Positions 8,996 through 18,443 of a DNA stretch of 42,521 bases are shown in pieces. Source of the DNA: Paucilactobacillus suebicus DSM 5007 = KCTC 3549 (lineage in GTDB: Bacteria > Bacillota > Bacilli > Lactobacillales > Lactobacillaceae). The notes under the pieces were generated by a model. That model was not told where the DNA came from, searched no databases, and worked only from the letters and a program-made list of their open reading frames with translations. Position 1 is the stretch's first letter. Each line of letters opens with the position of its first letter. Made by a program: the position numbers and the translations under genes. Location: the NCBI RefSeq assembly GCF_001434475.1, contig NZ_AZGF01000020.1, forward strand, positions 1 through 42,521, in the 5' to 3' direction.

Positions 8996-9613
8996 TCACT
9001 CACCGTCATTAGCATCATTGTTTACTTTGTTGTCAAAGCTATCGTTAGCTCCATTTTGCATCATGTTTTGATTTATATTATTTCCCGCATCAGGATCATT
9101 GTTTACTTTATTGTCGAAACTGTCGTTCACCCCATTTTGCATCATGTTTTGCGATTGGTTGATTCCTGACTGAGGATCATTATTCACCTTATCATTGTAA
9201 CTATCGTTCTTGCCGTTTTGCATCATATTATGATTAGACGACTCACTGACATAACTTTTTTCTGTGTTATTTTTTTGTTTATAAGTAGCAGATGATTGGG
9301 ACTCATTCACTTTACTATTTGATTCAACATAACTACTCTTAGTTTCGTTTAAGGATTTATTAGCAATTGCTGAATAACTACTGTCATTAATATTTTTATT
9401 ACTTTCACTAGAACTTGATTGGGAATTTTTTATACTATGTTGATCTTTTTTATGACTAACGCGACCGACCGACAAACTACTAGAATCAGCCAATTTGGTT
9501 GAGGCATGATCGCTACTATTCAAAGTATTGCTTGTACATCCACCAAGCAATACTGCAGCCATAATTGCTACACTCCCAAGTATAATTTTTTTTCGATTGT
9601 TAATGAATGTCAT
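8996..9613 (-). CDS. Low-complexity lipoprotein with C-terminal 27-residue repeats
   Basis: 205 residues. RKK, a hydrophobic helix and the lipobox VLLGGC give a predicted lipid-anchored Cys26. The mature part is a Ser/Asn/Lys-rich, probably disordered stalk (residues 30-128) followed by three near-identical units beginning NMMQNG at residues 129, 156 and 183, each with NDS(F/Y)xxKVNND. The last unit is shortened. No homologous family comes to mind. A surface spacer or ligand-binding role would be a guess. The ribosome site AAGGAGGGG is very strong and a good promoter lies upstream. Confidence 0.8.
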   Translation of the reverse strand: MTFINNRKKIILGSVAIMAAVLLGGCTSNTLNSSDHASTKLADSSSLSVGRVSHKKDQHSIKNSQSSSSESNKNINDSSYSAIANKSLNETKSSYVESNSKVNESQSSATYKQKNNTEKSYVSESSNHNMMQNGKNDSYNDKVNNDPQSGINQSQNMMQNGVNDSFDNKVNNDPDAGNNINQNMMQNGANDSFDNKVNNDANDGE

Positions 9614-9641
9614 TTTGATCCCCTCCTTGCTCTACAACCAT

Positions 9642-9670
9642 ATTATATCATTTTTTTGGATTTTTGTAAC
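9642..9670 (-). promoter_or_regulatory. Predicted promoter of the repeat lipoprotein
   Basis: TATAAT at 9642-9647 (minus strand) with GTTACA at 9665-9670, 17 bp apart. Confidence 0.55.
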
Positions 9671-9713
9671 AATGCTGTAATAATAATGTCATTGATTGTT
9701 AATATTTAATCAA

Positions 9714-9750
9714 CAAAAAACAACACTTTATTGGTAAAGTGTTGCTTTTT
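9714..9750 (-). terminator. Terminator of the purR-glmU-prs operon
   Basis: A 10-bp stem (CAACACTTTA / TAAAGTGTTG) with T runs on both sides, 13 bp past the prs stop. Confidence 0.88.
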
Positions 9751-9762
9751 GTAACTTTTACA

Positions 9763-10740
9763 TTAATATTCCGAATGAAAACGATTATTAAACAATGGAC
9801 TAACGGGCTTATTCTCGTTGATACGCTTGATAGCGGCACCTATAAGAGGCCCGACAGAAATCTGCACCAACTTATCAATTCGCTTCTCATCTGGAAGGTT
9901 GATAGAATCAGTTACAACCAATTGCTTAATTGGTGCTTTTTCTAGTCGTTCAATCGCTGGACCAGACAAAACTGGATGGGTACATGAGGCATAAACTTCC
10001 GTTGCACCCTCATCCATTAATGCCTGTGATCCAAGAGAAATAGTTCCTGCTGTATCAATCATATCGTCAATTAAAATACATTTTTTTCCCTCAACATTAC
10101 CAATAATGTTCATTATTTCAGCAACGTTTGCGCATGGACGCCTTTTATCAATAATTGCGATTGGAGCCTTTAAAAACTCAGCTAACGCACGAGCACGAGT
10201 AACCCCACCATGATCGGGGGAAACTACAACTGCGTCTTCGGCAATTCCATGATTGATAAAATAGTCAGCCAGCAAAGGGGCTCCCATCATATGGTCAAGT
10301 GGAATATCAAAGAACCCTTGAATCTGTGCCGCATGTAGATCAAGCGCAATAATTCGAGATGCACCAGCCTTCTCCAACATGTTGGCAACCAATTTTGCCG
10401 TTATTGGTTCACGCGAGCGGGCCTTACGATCCTGACGTGCATAACCATAATATGGAATTACAACATTAATCGTATTGGCACTCGCCCGTCTTAATGCATC
10501 AATCATAATCAGTAGTTCCATCAAATTATCATTAACTGGTGCTGAAGTTGATTGAATAACGTATACGTTATCCCCACGAATGCTTTCCTCAATATTAATC
10601 CGAATTTCTCCATCGCTAAAGCGATCTACGGATAACTTCCCGAGTTCGACTCCCACTGTGCTTGCAATCTTCTCCGCTAATGGCTTGTTTGAGTTAAGTG
10701 CAAAGATCTTTAGTTTGGGATCAAAATATTGCTGTTCCAT
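9763..10740 (-). CDS. prs: Ribose-phosphate pyrophosphokinase
   Basis: PRPP synthetase makes phosphoribosyl pyrophosphate from ribose-5-phosphate and ATP, for purine, pyrimidine, NAD, His and Trp synthesis. At 325 residues it is a typical class I enzyme, with [11 protein letters not shown] (regulatory/phosphate region) and the PRPP-binding motif DDMIDTAGT. The ATG at 10740 has the ribosome site CGGAGGG 6 nt upstream; an in-frame start 10 codons earlier has none. It lies 66 bp after glmU and is the last gene of the purR operon. Confidence 0.97.
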   Translation of the reverse strand: MEQQYFDPKLKIFALNSNKPLAEKIASTVGVELGKLSVDRFSDGEIRINIEESIRGDNVYVIQSTSAPVNDNLMELLIMIDALRRASANTINVVIPYYGYARQDRKARSREPITAKLVANMLEKAGASRIIALDLHAAQIQGFFDIPLDHMMGAPLLADYFINHGIAEDAVVVSPDHGGVTRARALAEFLKAPIAIIDKRRPCANVAEIMNIIGNVEGKKCILIDDMIDTAGTISLGSQALMDEGATEVYASCTHPVLSGPAIERLEKAPIKQLVVTDSINLPDEKRIDKLVQISVGPLIGAAIKRINENKPVSPLFNNRFHSEY

Positions 10741-10806
10741 TAGGCCCTCCGATTTAGTTATTTGTCTCAATTATCATATAAATTCAAATTTTAAATTGCA
10801 AGTGTT

Positions 10807-12174
10807 TTACCACGGCAACTTTTTAGCATACCCTGGTTTATTCGTTTGACGGGCACGCGCAATCGCCATATCAAACTGTTTGGTTCCATCAGTAATGGTA
10901 GAACCAGCTGCCACAAACGAATCAGCAGCAATTTCTAAGGGTGCAATTAAATTACTGTTGCTACCGATAAATGCATGATCACCAACATTAGTATGATGTT
11001 TGGCCGTACCATCATAATTAACAAATACCACACCACAGCCAACATTAATATTGGCCCCTAATGTTGCATCGCCAATGTAGGTCAAATGTCCGACTTTTGT
11101 GCCTTTACCAATATAGGCCTTCTTAACTTCAACAAAGTTACCAATATGCACATTTTCGCCGATTTCTGCAGCTGGTCGTAAATGACTATATGGACCAATA
11201 TCACTGCCAGTATGCATTTCAGAATCTTCGATAGTCGATGAAGTGACCTTAACCTCATCGTGTAATGTAGAGTTGATAATTTCAGAATGAGCACCAATGT
11301 AACAATCAGAACCAATCACTGTATTGCCCTTAATCAGCACTCCACCTTCGACAACCGTATCAGAACCAATCTTCACACCAGCATCAATATAAGTACTTGA
11401 AGGATCTAACAACGTAACGCCACTAATCATTAGTTTAGTATTGATTCGCTTTCTCATAACTTCGTTAGCACGAGCCAGTGCAATTCGATCATTAACACCC
11501 ATCGATTCATCAAAGTCATCCATGCGGTATGCGCCAACAATGTCCCCACGTTGCTTCAAAATACTTATGACATCGGTCAAATAGTATTCACCTTGTGCGT
11601 TATCATTCGTCAACAAATGTAAAGCCGCAAATAGTTTTTTATTGTCAAAACAATAAACACCCGTATTAATTTCATTAATAGCTTGTTCATCACTGTTGGC
11701 ATCTTTTTGTTCAACAATTTTTTCAACAATTCCAATGTCATTACGCACAATCCGTCCATATCCGGTAGGATCAGGAGCAACGGAGGTTAAAACAGTGGCT
11801 GCAGCTTTTTTTGCTTCATGATATTCAAATAAATGGGCAAAAGTTTCCGCTGTAAACAGTGGCGTATCACCACTAACAACAATTGTTTCTCCATCTAGGT
11901 CACCTAAAATATCTTCGGCTTGCATGACGGCGTGACCGGTACCAAGTTGCTTCTTTTGTAAAACGTACTTAGTTCTCTCACCCAATTCGTCTTCAACATC
12001 TTGAGCACCAAAACCGACAACAGTCACAACATTATCCATCTTATTTTTTTCGATCTGAGTCAGAACATGGTCAACCATTGTTTTACCGCAAACTTGGTGA
12101 AGGACTTTATAAAGTTTAGACTTCATTCGGGTTCCCTTACCAGCTGCTAAAATAATTGCATTTCTTGTTGCCAT
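10807..12174 (-). CDS. glmU: Bifunctional N-acetylglucosamine-1-phosphate uridyltransferase / glucosamine-1-phosphate acetyltransferase
   Basis: GlmU makes UDP-GlcNAc for cell-wall synthesis, feeding MurA. The 455-residue protein has an N-terminal pyrophosphorylase domain ([11 protein letters not shown], residues 8-18) and a C-terminal left-handed beta-helix acetyltransferase with hexapeptide repeats and the [11 protein letters not shown] segment. The ATG at 12174 is immediately after the purR stop (TAGAATG), so translation is probably coupled; the upstream frame extension lies inside purR. Confidence 0.97.
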   Translation of the reverse strand: MATRNAIILAAGKGTRMKSKLYKVLHQVCGKTMVDHVLTQIEKNKMDNVVTVVGFGAQDVEDELGERTKYVLQKKQLGTGHAVMQAEDILGDLDGETIVVSGDTPLFTAETFAHLFEYHEAKKAAATVLTSVAPDPTGYGRIVRNDIGIVEKIVEQKDANSDEQAINEINTGVYCFDNKKLFAALHLLTNDNAQGEYYLTDVISILKQRGDIVGAYRMDDFDESMGVNDRIALARANEVMRKRINTKLMISGVTLLDPSSTYIDAGVKIGSDTVVEGGVLIKGNTVIGSDCYIGAHSEIINSTLHDEVKVTSSTIEDSEMHTGSDIGPYSHLRPAAEIGENVHIGNFVEVKKAYIGKGTKVGHLTYIGDATLGANINVGCGVVFVNYDGTAKHHTNVGDHAFIGSNSNLIAPLEIAADSFVAAGSTITDGTKQFDMAIARARQTNKPGYAKKLPW

Positions 12175-12175
12175 T

Positions 12176-13021
12176 CTACTTGTTCCCCATTTCCGTACCA
12201 AACACTGTACTTAAATAATTACCAGATTGAGCTGCGATTGTTTGATCATTAACATCAACAGCGTTGACTTTAATCAATGAAGTATAGTCATCAACCAAAC
12301 GATTACCATTAAATTCACCCTCAGCAAACACTGTCATCCCCACTAAGTGTGCATTAAATTCATTAATTAATGAACGAATACCGTTAAGAGTTCCACCACC
12401 ACGCATAAAATCATCAACCACTAAGACATTGGCACCCTCTTGAAGGCTACGTCGTGAAAGTTCCATTTTTTCAATACGCTTTGAAGACCCAGAAACGTAG
12501 TTAACACTAACTGTCGGTCCTTCAGTAATATGCGAATCATTACGCACGATTACAAATGGCACGTTCAGATAAGTGGCCACACTTTGAGCGATTGGAATAC
12601 CCTTAGTAGCTACCGTCATAACTGTATCAATGTCTTGGTTAAGATATTGTGTCGCGATCAGACGTCCAACCTGCCTTAGCACATCAGGACGGCTAAGCAA
12701 GTCCGATAAATAAACGTAGCCACCTGGCAATAGTCGGCTCTCATCACTAACTTCGCCAACAATTCGTTCAATGAACTCCTCTGCCTCTTCCCTTAAAATG
12801 TAAGGAATAAAGCGGGCGCCCCCAGTTGCACCAGGCAATGTTTCGAGTATTCCAGTTCCCCGGTCCTGAAATGTTCGTTTTAAAATTCCCAAATCTTCGC
12901 TAATGGACGACTTAGCAGAACCATAGCGTTCACCGAAAAATTTCAATGAGACTAACGTCCGGGGATGTTCCAGTAAGTATCGTGTCATATCGACTAAGCG
13001 GTCGCTTCGCCTGATTTTCAT
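12176..13021 (-). CDS. purR: Purine operon repressor PurR
   Basis: A Gram-positive-type PurR of 281 residues: an N-terminal winged helix ([17 protein letters not shown] onward) and a C-terminal phosphoribosyltransferase-like domain with the PRPP loop [14 protein letters not shown]. It binds PurBox DNA and responds to PRPP. The next genes make and use PRPP-linked metabolites (prs is two genes downstream). The ATG at 13021 has AAGGGG 8 nt upstream; a GTG directly before it is less likely. A PurBox-like site in its own promoter suggests autoregulation. Confidence 0.95.
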   Translation of the reverse strand: MKIRRSDRLVDMTRYLLEHPRTLVSLKFFGERYGSAKSSISEDLGILKRTFQDRGTGILETLPGATGGARFIPYILREEAEEFIERIVGEVSDESRLLPGGYVYLSDLLSRPDVLRQVGRLIATQYLNQDIDTVMTVATKGIPIAQSVATYLNVPFVIVRNDSHITEGPTVSVNYVSGSSKRIEKMELSRRSLQEGANVLVVDDFMRGGGTLNGIRSLINEFNAHLVGMTVFAEGEFNGNRLVDDYTSLIKVNAVDVNDQTIAAQSGNYLSTVFGTEMGNK

Positions 13022-13073
13022 CACTCTTACCCCTTTACATCACGTGCTGTTATTTTGAATATTATCCTTAGAA

Positions 13074-13105
13074 ATAATACCATAAATGTTCGTGTTTTGC
13101 TCGAA
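13074..13105 (-). promoter_or_regulatory. purR promoter with PurBox-like site
   Basis: On the minus strand AACACGAACATT (within 13085-13098) matches the PurBox core CGAAC, and TTCG lies 6 nt upstream in inverted orientation (13102-13105). The -10 box TATTAT is at 13074-13079, so a bound repressor would overlap the promoter. Confidence 0.55.
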
Positions 13106-13140
13106 TAATGATAAAAAATATCAATTTAACATGTTTAATT

Positions 13141-13177
13141 AAAAAAGAACCGTTAAGAAAGAATTCTTAACGGTTCT
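13141..13177 (-). terminator. Terminator of the metal ABC operon
   Basis: A 12-bp stem (AGAACCGTTAAG / CTTAACGGTTCT) followed by a T run on the minus strand, 14 bp past the permease stop. Confidence 0.88.
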
Positions 13178-13190
13178 AAAACCACGTATG

Positions 13191-13979
13191 TTACGCCCTT
13201 CGAGCATGAATTAGTGCAGCAACAAATATAATAACTTCAATTGTGGCAATGAAAAAGCTAACCGGCCAGTTAGTTAAGTATCCTAAATATAATCCAAGCC
13301 AAGTACCAACGAGTGCAAATAGCGTTGCTAATACAATCATTTTTGCAACACCGTGAACAAAATACTTGGCACTAGCTGCCGGTAAGGTCAGCAATATAAA
13401 AATTAACAAGGATCCGACAATCTGTGCCGCTACACTGACGCTGAGCGCTAGTAGAACCAAAAATACGATTGAAATTAGTGGACCGTTCACGCCATTCACA
13501 CGGGCGCCAATTGAGTCAAAGGACTCAAATTTCAACGAACGGTACATCAATAACACAACAATCAAAACGAATATCGACAAAATCACTATCTGCCATACTT
13601 CACTAACACTAATACCAATCACACTACCAAACAGGATGCTGGTAGCAGAACTTGAAGTCTGATCAGAAATTGATAAAAATAAAATTCCTAATCCCAAAAA
13701 TAATGCCGATACAGCACTAATTACCGACTCTCTTCGAGCTGACTTAACGCTCATTTGCCCAACCATGGCAGAACTTACAATAGTAAATAGTAGCATTCCA
13801 TTGAGTGCTGGCCAGCCGGCAAACACGCCAAATGCTGCACCAGCAAAGCCAATTTCAGCTAGTGTGTGAGTTAAAAATGACATGTTACGAGCGATTACAA
13901 AAACGCCCATTATGCCGCAAATCACCGCAATAAAGGTGCTTGCAACAAACGCATGACGCATAAAATCAAAAGCAAACAT
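13191..13979 (-). CDS. Metal ABC transporter permease (ABC-3 family, Zn/Mn type)
   Basis: A 262-residue integral membrane protein with about 7-8 predicted segments, typical of the ZnuB/MntB family: early HTLAEIGFAGAAFG, and LLIFILLTLPAASAKY in the second half. It forms the channel for zinc or manganese import. Its start overlaps the ATPase stop by one base (TAATG), so the two are translationally coupled. No solute-binding lipoprotein gene is adjacent; it must be elsewhere. The metal cannot be told from the permease sequence. Confidence 0.9.
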   Translation of the reverse strand: MFAFDFMRHAFVASTFIAVICGIMGVFVIARNMSFLTHTLAEIGFAGAAFGVFAGWPALNGMLLFTIVSSAMVGQMSVKSARRESVISAVSALFLGLGILFLSISDQTSSSATSILFGSVIGISVSEVWQIVILSIFVLIVVLLMYRSLKFESFDSIGARVNGVNGPLISIVFLVLLALSVSVAAQIVGSLLIFILLTLPAASAKYFVHGVAKMIVLATLFALVGTWLGLYLGYLTNWPVSFFIATIEVIIFVAALIHARRA

Positions 13980-14662
13980 TACCGTCCCTCCACTTGTTCA
14001 ACTGGTAAATCAGCAATCGGGCCAGTTTTGTATTTAAAATGTTCCATATATAAGAAACGATCTGCATACTTTTGTGCTAACGGAAGATCATGAGTTATGA
14101 ATATTACACTCAATTGATCGCTATGTTGGAATTTAGCCACTAAATCTAATAATTCATACTTCATCTCATTATCTAAGCTAGCAGTGGATTCATCTAGAAT
14201 TAACAGCTCGGGTTTGTTGATCAGTGCCTGTGCTAGGTATGCCCTTTGTTTTTCACCACCAGAGGCTAATCCAACTGGACGGTCAGCAATTTTTTCAAGA
14301 TTTGTTTGGTTCATAATATCGTTAAGCCGTAAAACCTCACTTCGACCTAACCATGGAACCCGACGATTCATTAAGCTCAGTCCAACAAAGTCTCTGATCG
14401 ACAGCGGATATTCTTCATCTAAATTTCTAAATTGTGGTACGTAGCCGATTTTTACATTTTTTTTAGGTCCATTAAATTCTATTGATCCGCTCTTTGGTCG
14501 TAATTGACCCAGTAATGCTCTAACTAAGGTTGTCTTACCAACGCCGTTTTCTCCGACAATTACTAGGAATCCACCCGGTTGAAGATTAAAATTCAAGTCA
14601 TCAATTACGTCTTCATCACCGTACGATAGAGCAAGACGATTAACGGTTAATACATTTTTAAT
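13979..14662 (-). CDS. Metal ABC transporter ATP-binding protein, probable ATT start
   Basis: The ATPase has Walker A GENGVGKTT, signature LASGGEKQR, Walker B LLILDEST and the switch His in ITHD. The first GTG/TTG/ATG in frame (TTG, 14596) would remove the A-loop, yet the frame continues upstream with NRLALSYGDEDVIDDL, which supplies the expected A-loop Tyr. No ATG, GTG or TTG begins that extension. An ATT at 14660-14662 lies 8 nt after GGGAG and gives a 227-residue protein of normal length; I infer it is the start. It is coupled to the permease. An alternative is a 2-base insertion after an old ATG (ATG-TA-ACT at 14664-14670). Confidence 0.8.
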   Translation of the reverse strand: MKNVLTVNRLALSYGDEDVIDDLNFNLQPGGFLVIVGENGVGKTTLVRALLGQLRPKSGSIEFNGPKKNVKIGYVPQFRNLDEEYPLSIRDFVGLSLMNRRVPWLGRSEVLRLNDIMNQTNLEKIADRPVGLASGGEKQRAYLAQALINKPELLILDESTASLDNEMKYELLDLVAKFQHSDQLSVIFITHDLPLAQKYADRFLYMEHFKYKTGPIADLPVEQVEGR

Positions 14663-14696
14663 AGTTACATCTCCCAGTAAATTGTAATAATTACTA

Positions 14697-14724
14697 TTTA
14701 GTAGTTTACTAAAACAAATTTAGT
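14697..14724 (-). promoter_or_regulatory. Candidate operator: alternating ACTAAA/TTTAGT half-sites
   Basis: On the minus strand three 6-bp half-sites alternate in direction with 5-bp spacers: ACTAAA, TTTAGT, ACTAAA. The latter two extend to a perfect 7-3-7 palindrome (TTTAGTA-AAC-TACTAAA). It lies 35-60 bp before the ABC start, where a metal-dependent repressor would act. Confidence 0.5.
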
Positions 14725-14732
14725 TTAGCAAC

Positions 14733-14770
14733 AAAAAAATTCTTCCATCCTAATAAGATGAAAGAATCTT
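14733..14770 (-). terminator. Terminator of the alpha/beta hydrolase gene
   Basis: An 11-bp imperfect stem (GATTCTTTCATC / GATGGAAGAAT on the minus strand) followed by seven T residues. Confidence 0.85.
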
Positions 14771-14772
14771 AA

Positions 14773-15732
14773 CTATTTATCACTTGAAGTTGACTGAACT
14801 CTGTCTGTTAGAGCTAAAAATGATTCAACTACTCGCTGGTACTTTTCAGGATTGACATAGATTGACTCGATGTGGTCCGCGTTCGGTTCAACATATAGTT
14901 TTTTAGGTTGATTGGCCGCATGATAAAGTTCAAAAACATTTTTCACTGGTACAGTCCTGTCACGACCACCGTGAATCAGGAGCAGTGGCAATTGATTTCT
15001 CTGAACCTGTTTCAAAATGTCGCCTTCTTGAAAAGCATATCCATCATGGAATTTAGAAATTGTGCTCGCAATTGCCACAAATGGTACAGACGGAAAGTGA
15101 TACTTATGACTTAAACGATATTTGCCTTCTGAGAAAACATTACTATATCCACTATCTGCAATAATGCCAAATACGTTTTTAGGTAAATCTTCACCACTAA
15201 CGGCCAAAACTGTTGTGGCACCCATGCTAATACCAAATAACAGGATTTTTGAATCTTCACCTTGTTTTTTAATCAGTTCATTGATCCACTGAAGGTAGTC
15301 AGAGCGATCTAGCCAACCTAATCCAATCACATTGCCTTCACTCTTACCGTGGGCACGAGCATCAGGCATCAGAAGACTGAAACCCATCTTATAAAACATT
15401 CTTGCGTATACCCATACCTGTTGACGAGAATGATGAAGCCCATGAGCTAAAATAACAGCTTTCCCGGTTGAAGCCGGGTTTTGCACAAAACTAGCTGATA
15501 ATTTCAGTCCATCTTCGGTTTTAATCGACCAATCCTCTTGTTTTAATGTTTTAATCCAATCGTTATCAACCGGATTATTTTGTTCAATCGATTTAGTTTG
15601 ACCGTTAACTTTTTGTTTATCAGAAAAACCTGTGGCAAATCTGTACACCATTGCTGAACCCAAAACCAATCCGGCACCCAATGCACCGGTTGTATAGCGG
15701 GCAAGTTTAAAATTTGTCGTTTTTTTACTCAC
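14773..15732 (-). CDS. Membrane-anchored alpha/beta hydrolase
   Basis: 319 residues. An uncleaved N-terminal helix (about residues 13-32) predicts a membrane anchor with the catalytic domain outside. The fold has ILAHGLHHSR (oxyanion region), nucleophile elbow FGISMGATT, the acid in GGRDRTVP and the catalytic His in NADHIES. It resembles the AXE1/serine aminopeptidase-like S33 hydrolases common in lactobacilli (YqkD-like). Substrate unknown. A GTG start is supported by GAGAGGGTG about 8 nt before. It is separated from cysE by about 30 bp and may be read through from the cysteine operon. Confidence 0.87.
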   Translation of the reverse strand: MSKKTTNFKLARYTTGALGAGLVLGSAMVYRFATGFSDKQKVNGQTKSIEQNNPVDNDWIKTLKQEDWSIKTEDGLKLSASFVQNPASTGKAVILAHGLHHSRQQVWVYARMFYKMGFSLLMPDARAHGKSEGNVIGLGWLDRSDYLQWINELIKKQGEDSKILLFGISMGATTVLAVSGEDLPKNVFGIIADSGYSNVFSEGKYRLSHKYHFPSVPFVAIASTISKFHDGYAFQEGDILKQVQRNQLPLLLIHGGRDRTVPVKNVFELYHAANQPKKLYVEPNADHIESIYVNPEKYQRVVESFLALTDRVQSTSSDK

Positions 15733-15763
15733 AGTTTCACCCTCTCACTTATTTAACAATCTA

Positions 15764-16315
15764 TTATACACTGTTAACAACTGTTTTCGAATAAGTTCGA
15801 ACTATTTGAGGGGTGGACTGGTGAACTATATGACCTGGATTGCCAACAACTGTTGATGAAGCAGGTACATCATTTAAAACTACAGTACCCGCACCAATTT
15901 TTGCTTGTGCACCTACCGTAATATTGCCTAATAACATTGCATTGGCACCAATAAACACATGATTTCCTACCACAGGGTGTCGCCGTCCTGATTGCGCCTT
16001 TCTTGATCCTAATGTGACCCCATGTAAAATAGTCACGTAATCGCCAACAACCGCTGTTTCACCAATTACGACACCGAGCCCGTGATCAATAAAAACATGT
16101 TTCCCAATCTTGGCCCCTGGATGAATTTCAACACCTGTCATCACTTTAGACAAATGAGCCACTAGTGATGCGGACAAATACCGATGATGGCGATATAACC
16201 AGTGAGCAATCCTATGAATACCAAGTGCATGAAACCCGGAGTATGTTAGAATCACTTCCCACACACTTTTAGCCGCAGGATCTTGTTTTACAATGTAGCG
16301 TGCTGCATCAAACAT
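15764..16315 (-). CDS. cysE: Serine O-acetyltransferase
   Basis: CysE acetylates serine with acetyl-CoA, supplying O-acetylserine. At 183 residues it is the short Gram-positive form: a brief helical N-terminus, then a left-handed beta-helix with HPGAKIGKHVFIDHG (catalytic His region), LHGVTLG and the RRHPVVGNHVFIGA acyl-CoA segment. GGAG is 9 nt before the ATG. It is the last gene of the cysK-lyase-cysE operon, 22 bp after the lyase gene. Together they can make O-acetylserine, cysteine and cystathionine. Confidence 0.95.
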   Translation of the reverse strand: MFDAARYIVKQDPAAKSVWEVILTYSGFHALGIHRIAHWLYRHHRYLSASLVAHLSKVMTGVEIHPGAKIGKHVFIDHGLGVVIGETAVVGDYVTILHGVTLGSRKAQSGRRHPVVGNHVFIGANAMLLGNITVGAQAKIGAGTVVLNDVPASSTVVGNPGHIVHQSTPQIVRTYSKTVVNSV

Positions 16316-16337
16316 TCCTGGCAGCTCCTTTCTCTGA

Positions 16338-17477
16338 CTATAGTTGTGCCAATCCTTGCTTTAGATCATCAATTAAATCTTCTTCATCTTCGATACCAAC
16401 TGATAAACGAATCAATTCATCCTTAATACCACTCTTCAAGCGAATATCGCGAGGGATGGCACCATGAGTCATTACTGCTGGAATTTCAATTAAACTTTCA
16501 ATTCCTCCAAGACTTTCTGCTAAGGCAACAATGTTTAACCCTTCAACAAATTTTTTCGGGTCAAGTCCATCTTGAAGCTCAAATGAAATCATAGCACCAA
16601 AGTGTTTCATCTGTTTTTTAGCAATTTCATATCCTTCAAAGTCAGGATCACCAGGATAATATATCTTAGCAACGCGATCATCGTTTTTTAGTAGGTCAAC
16701 CACAGCTGCTGCATTTTCGTGATGAACACGCATCCGTGCCCCCAACGTTTTAATTCCTCGTTGAAGTAACCAGCTGTCGTCAGGTCCAAGAACGCCGCCA
16801 ATTGAATTTTGAAGGAATCCAATTTCTTCCGCAATTGCAGGATCGTTCGTAACTGCAAAGCCGGCAACCAAATCACTGTGACCACCAAGATACTTAGTAG
16901 CTGAGTGAACAACCACATCGGCACCCAACGCTAATGGATTTTGGTTATAAGGTGTCGCAAACGTATTATCAACAATCGTCTTGATGTTGTGACTTTTGGC
17001 AATTTTAGCAACTGCAGCAATATCTGAAATCTTCAATAATGGATTTGTTGGTGTTTCAAAATAAATCGCAACCGTATTATCTTGAATTGCCGCCTCAACC
17101 TGTTTCAGATCGCTCATATCAACGGTAGTGAATTCAAGACCAAATTTTTTCAATACTTTGTTGATTAATCTGAATGTTCCACCGTACACATCGTTACCGA
17201 CAACAAAGTGATCACCAGCAGAAAACATTGAAAATACGGTGTGAATAGCTGCAGACCCAGATGCAAAAGCAAAACCAGCAGTCCCCTGTTCCAAATCGGC
17301 AATTAATTTTTCAACGGCTGCTCGAGTTGGATTTCCAGTTCTTGAATACTCCCACTTTGGTTCCCCACCAAGTACCTTCTGATGAAAAGTAGATGCTCGA
17401 TAAATTGGCATTGAAACTGCACCCGTCTCTGAATTTTCGCTGTAACCGCCGTGAATAAGTTTTGTATTAAATTTCAT
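16338..17477 (-). CDS. Cystathionine gamma-lyase / gamma-synthase (PLP enzyme)
   Basis: A 379-residue Cys/Met-metabolism PLP enzyme. The PLP lysine lies in HSATKYLGGHSD, with YSRTGNPTR and the FASGSAA substrate region upstream. In lactic acid bacteria the gene between cysK and cysE is usually a cystathionine lyase (ctl/cgl), which splits cystathionine to cysteine in reverse transsulfuration; gamma-synthase activity cannot be excluded by sequence. GGAGG is 9 nt before the ATG. It is 23 bp after cysK. Confidence 0.92.
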   Translation of the reverse strand: MKFNTKLIHGGYSENSETGAVSMPIYRASTFHQKVLGGEPKWEYSRTGNPTRAAVEKLIADLEQGTAGFAFASGSAAIHTVFSMFSAGDHFVVGNDVYGGTFRLINKVLKKFGLEFTTVDMSDLKQVEAAIQDNTVAIYFETPTNPLLKISDIAAVAKIAKSHNIKTIVDNTFATPYNQNPLALGADVVVHSATKYLGGHSDLVAGFAVTNDPAIAEEIGFLQNSIGGVLGPDDSWLLQRGIKTLGARMRVHHENAAAVVDLLKNDDRVAKIYYPGDPDFEGYEIAKKQMKHFGAMISFELQDGLDPKKFVEGLNIVALAESLGGIESLIEIPAVMTHGAIPRDIRLKSGIKDELIRLSVGIEDEEDLIDDLKQGLAQL

Positions 17478-17500
17478 AATTGATTTCCTCCAAATTAATA

Positions 17501-18421
17501 TTAATCGTAAATGTGTTCACTCATATAACGCTCGCTTGAATCCGGAAAGATAGTCACGATTGTAGAGTGGGATGGTAATTCTGCAGCCATTTGCAAACTG
17601 GCCGCCAGTGCAGAACCGCTAGAGCTACCAGCAAACAGGCCAAGATCATGAGCTAGCATCTTAACGTTATTAAATGCATCATCATCACTAATCGTCTTAG
17701 TAACATCGATCTTTAAACCATCAAAGAACGGTGGTACAAATTCAACGCCAATACCTTCAGTTCTGTGACTGTGTGCCGTGCCACCATTCAAAATTGATCC
17801 TTCAGGCTCTACCACCACCGTTTTAATTTCTGGGTAAGCATCTTGTAATGCCTTGGCAGTACCTGCAAACGTTCCACCACTGCCAGCTCCAGCCACAAAT
17901 GCATCAATTTTTTGGTTTGCTAAATCTGCTAAGATTTCAGGCCCCAGCGTATGTTGATAAACTGATGGGTTTGCAGGATTTTCAAATTGCATTGGTACAT
18001 ATGAATTAGCAATATTTTCAGCCAGTTCACGCGCTTTTTTCATTGCCCCTTTGATGCCTTCTTCGGAAGGGGTATTAATAATTTCGGCTCCTAGCGCCGC
18101 CATCAAAGTTTGTTTTTCATAACTGAACTTCTCAGGTACAACTAGTTTGACTGGAAGGTGATATCTTTGAGCAGCAAGTGCAACTCCAATTCCTGTATTA
18201 CCTGCAGTTGGTTCAATAATTGTCGTTCCCTCACTAATTTCACCAATTTCAATTCCGCGTTGAATTAGTGCCATGCCCAAACGATCCTTAATGCTGCCAC
18301 CGGGATTAAAAGACTCCAGCTTAGCATAAATAATGCTTTCATTAGGCGTAGCAATGTTTAATTTCATTAACGGCGTGTGTCCAATCAAATCATAAACGCT
18401 ATCTACCAACATATTTAACAT
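17501..18421 (-). CDS. cysK: Cysteine synthase / O-acetylserine-dependent cystathionine beta-synthase
   Basis: A fold-type II PLP enzyme of about 303-306 residues. The PLP lysine lies in NPGGSIKDR and the carboxylate loop reads EPTAGNTG. CysK usually has EPTSGNTG; the Ala form is typical of MccA-like cystathionine beta-synthases of Bacillus, so either cysteine from sulfide or cystathionine from homocysteine may be made. With the lyase and cysE downstream, the operon would cover reverse transsulfuration. Start: ATG at 18421 lies only 3-4 nt from AAGGG, while ATG at 18412 ([14 protein letters not shown]) is about 12 nt away and fits the family better. A cysteine leader attenuator precedes the gene. 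Confidence 0.94.
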   Translation of the reverse strand: MLNMLVDSVYDLIGHTPLMKLNIATPNESIIYAKLESFNPGGSIKDRLGMALIQRGIEIGEISEGTTIIEPTAGNTGIGVALAAQRYHLPVKLVVPEKFSYEKQTLMAALGAEIINTPSEEGIKGAMKKARELAENIANSYVPMQFENPANPSVYQHTLGPEILADLANQKIDAFVAGAGSGGTFAGTAKALQDAYPEIKTVVVEPEGSILNGGTAHSHRTEGIGVEFVPPFFDGLKIDVTKTISDDDAFNNVKMLAHDLGLFAGSSSGSALAASLQMAAELPSHSTIVTIFPDSSERYMSEHIYD

Positions 18422-18443
18422 CTTCCCTTCGATTTATGAGGAA

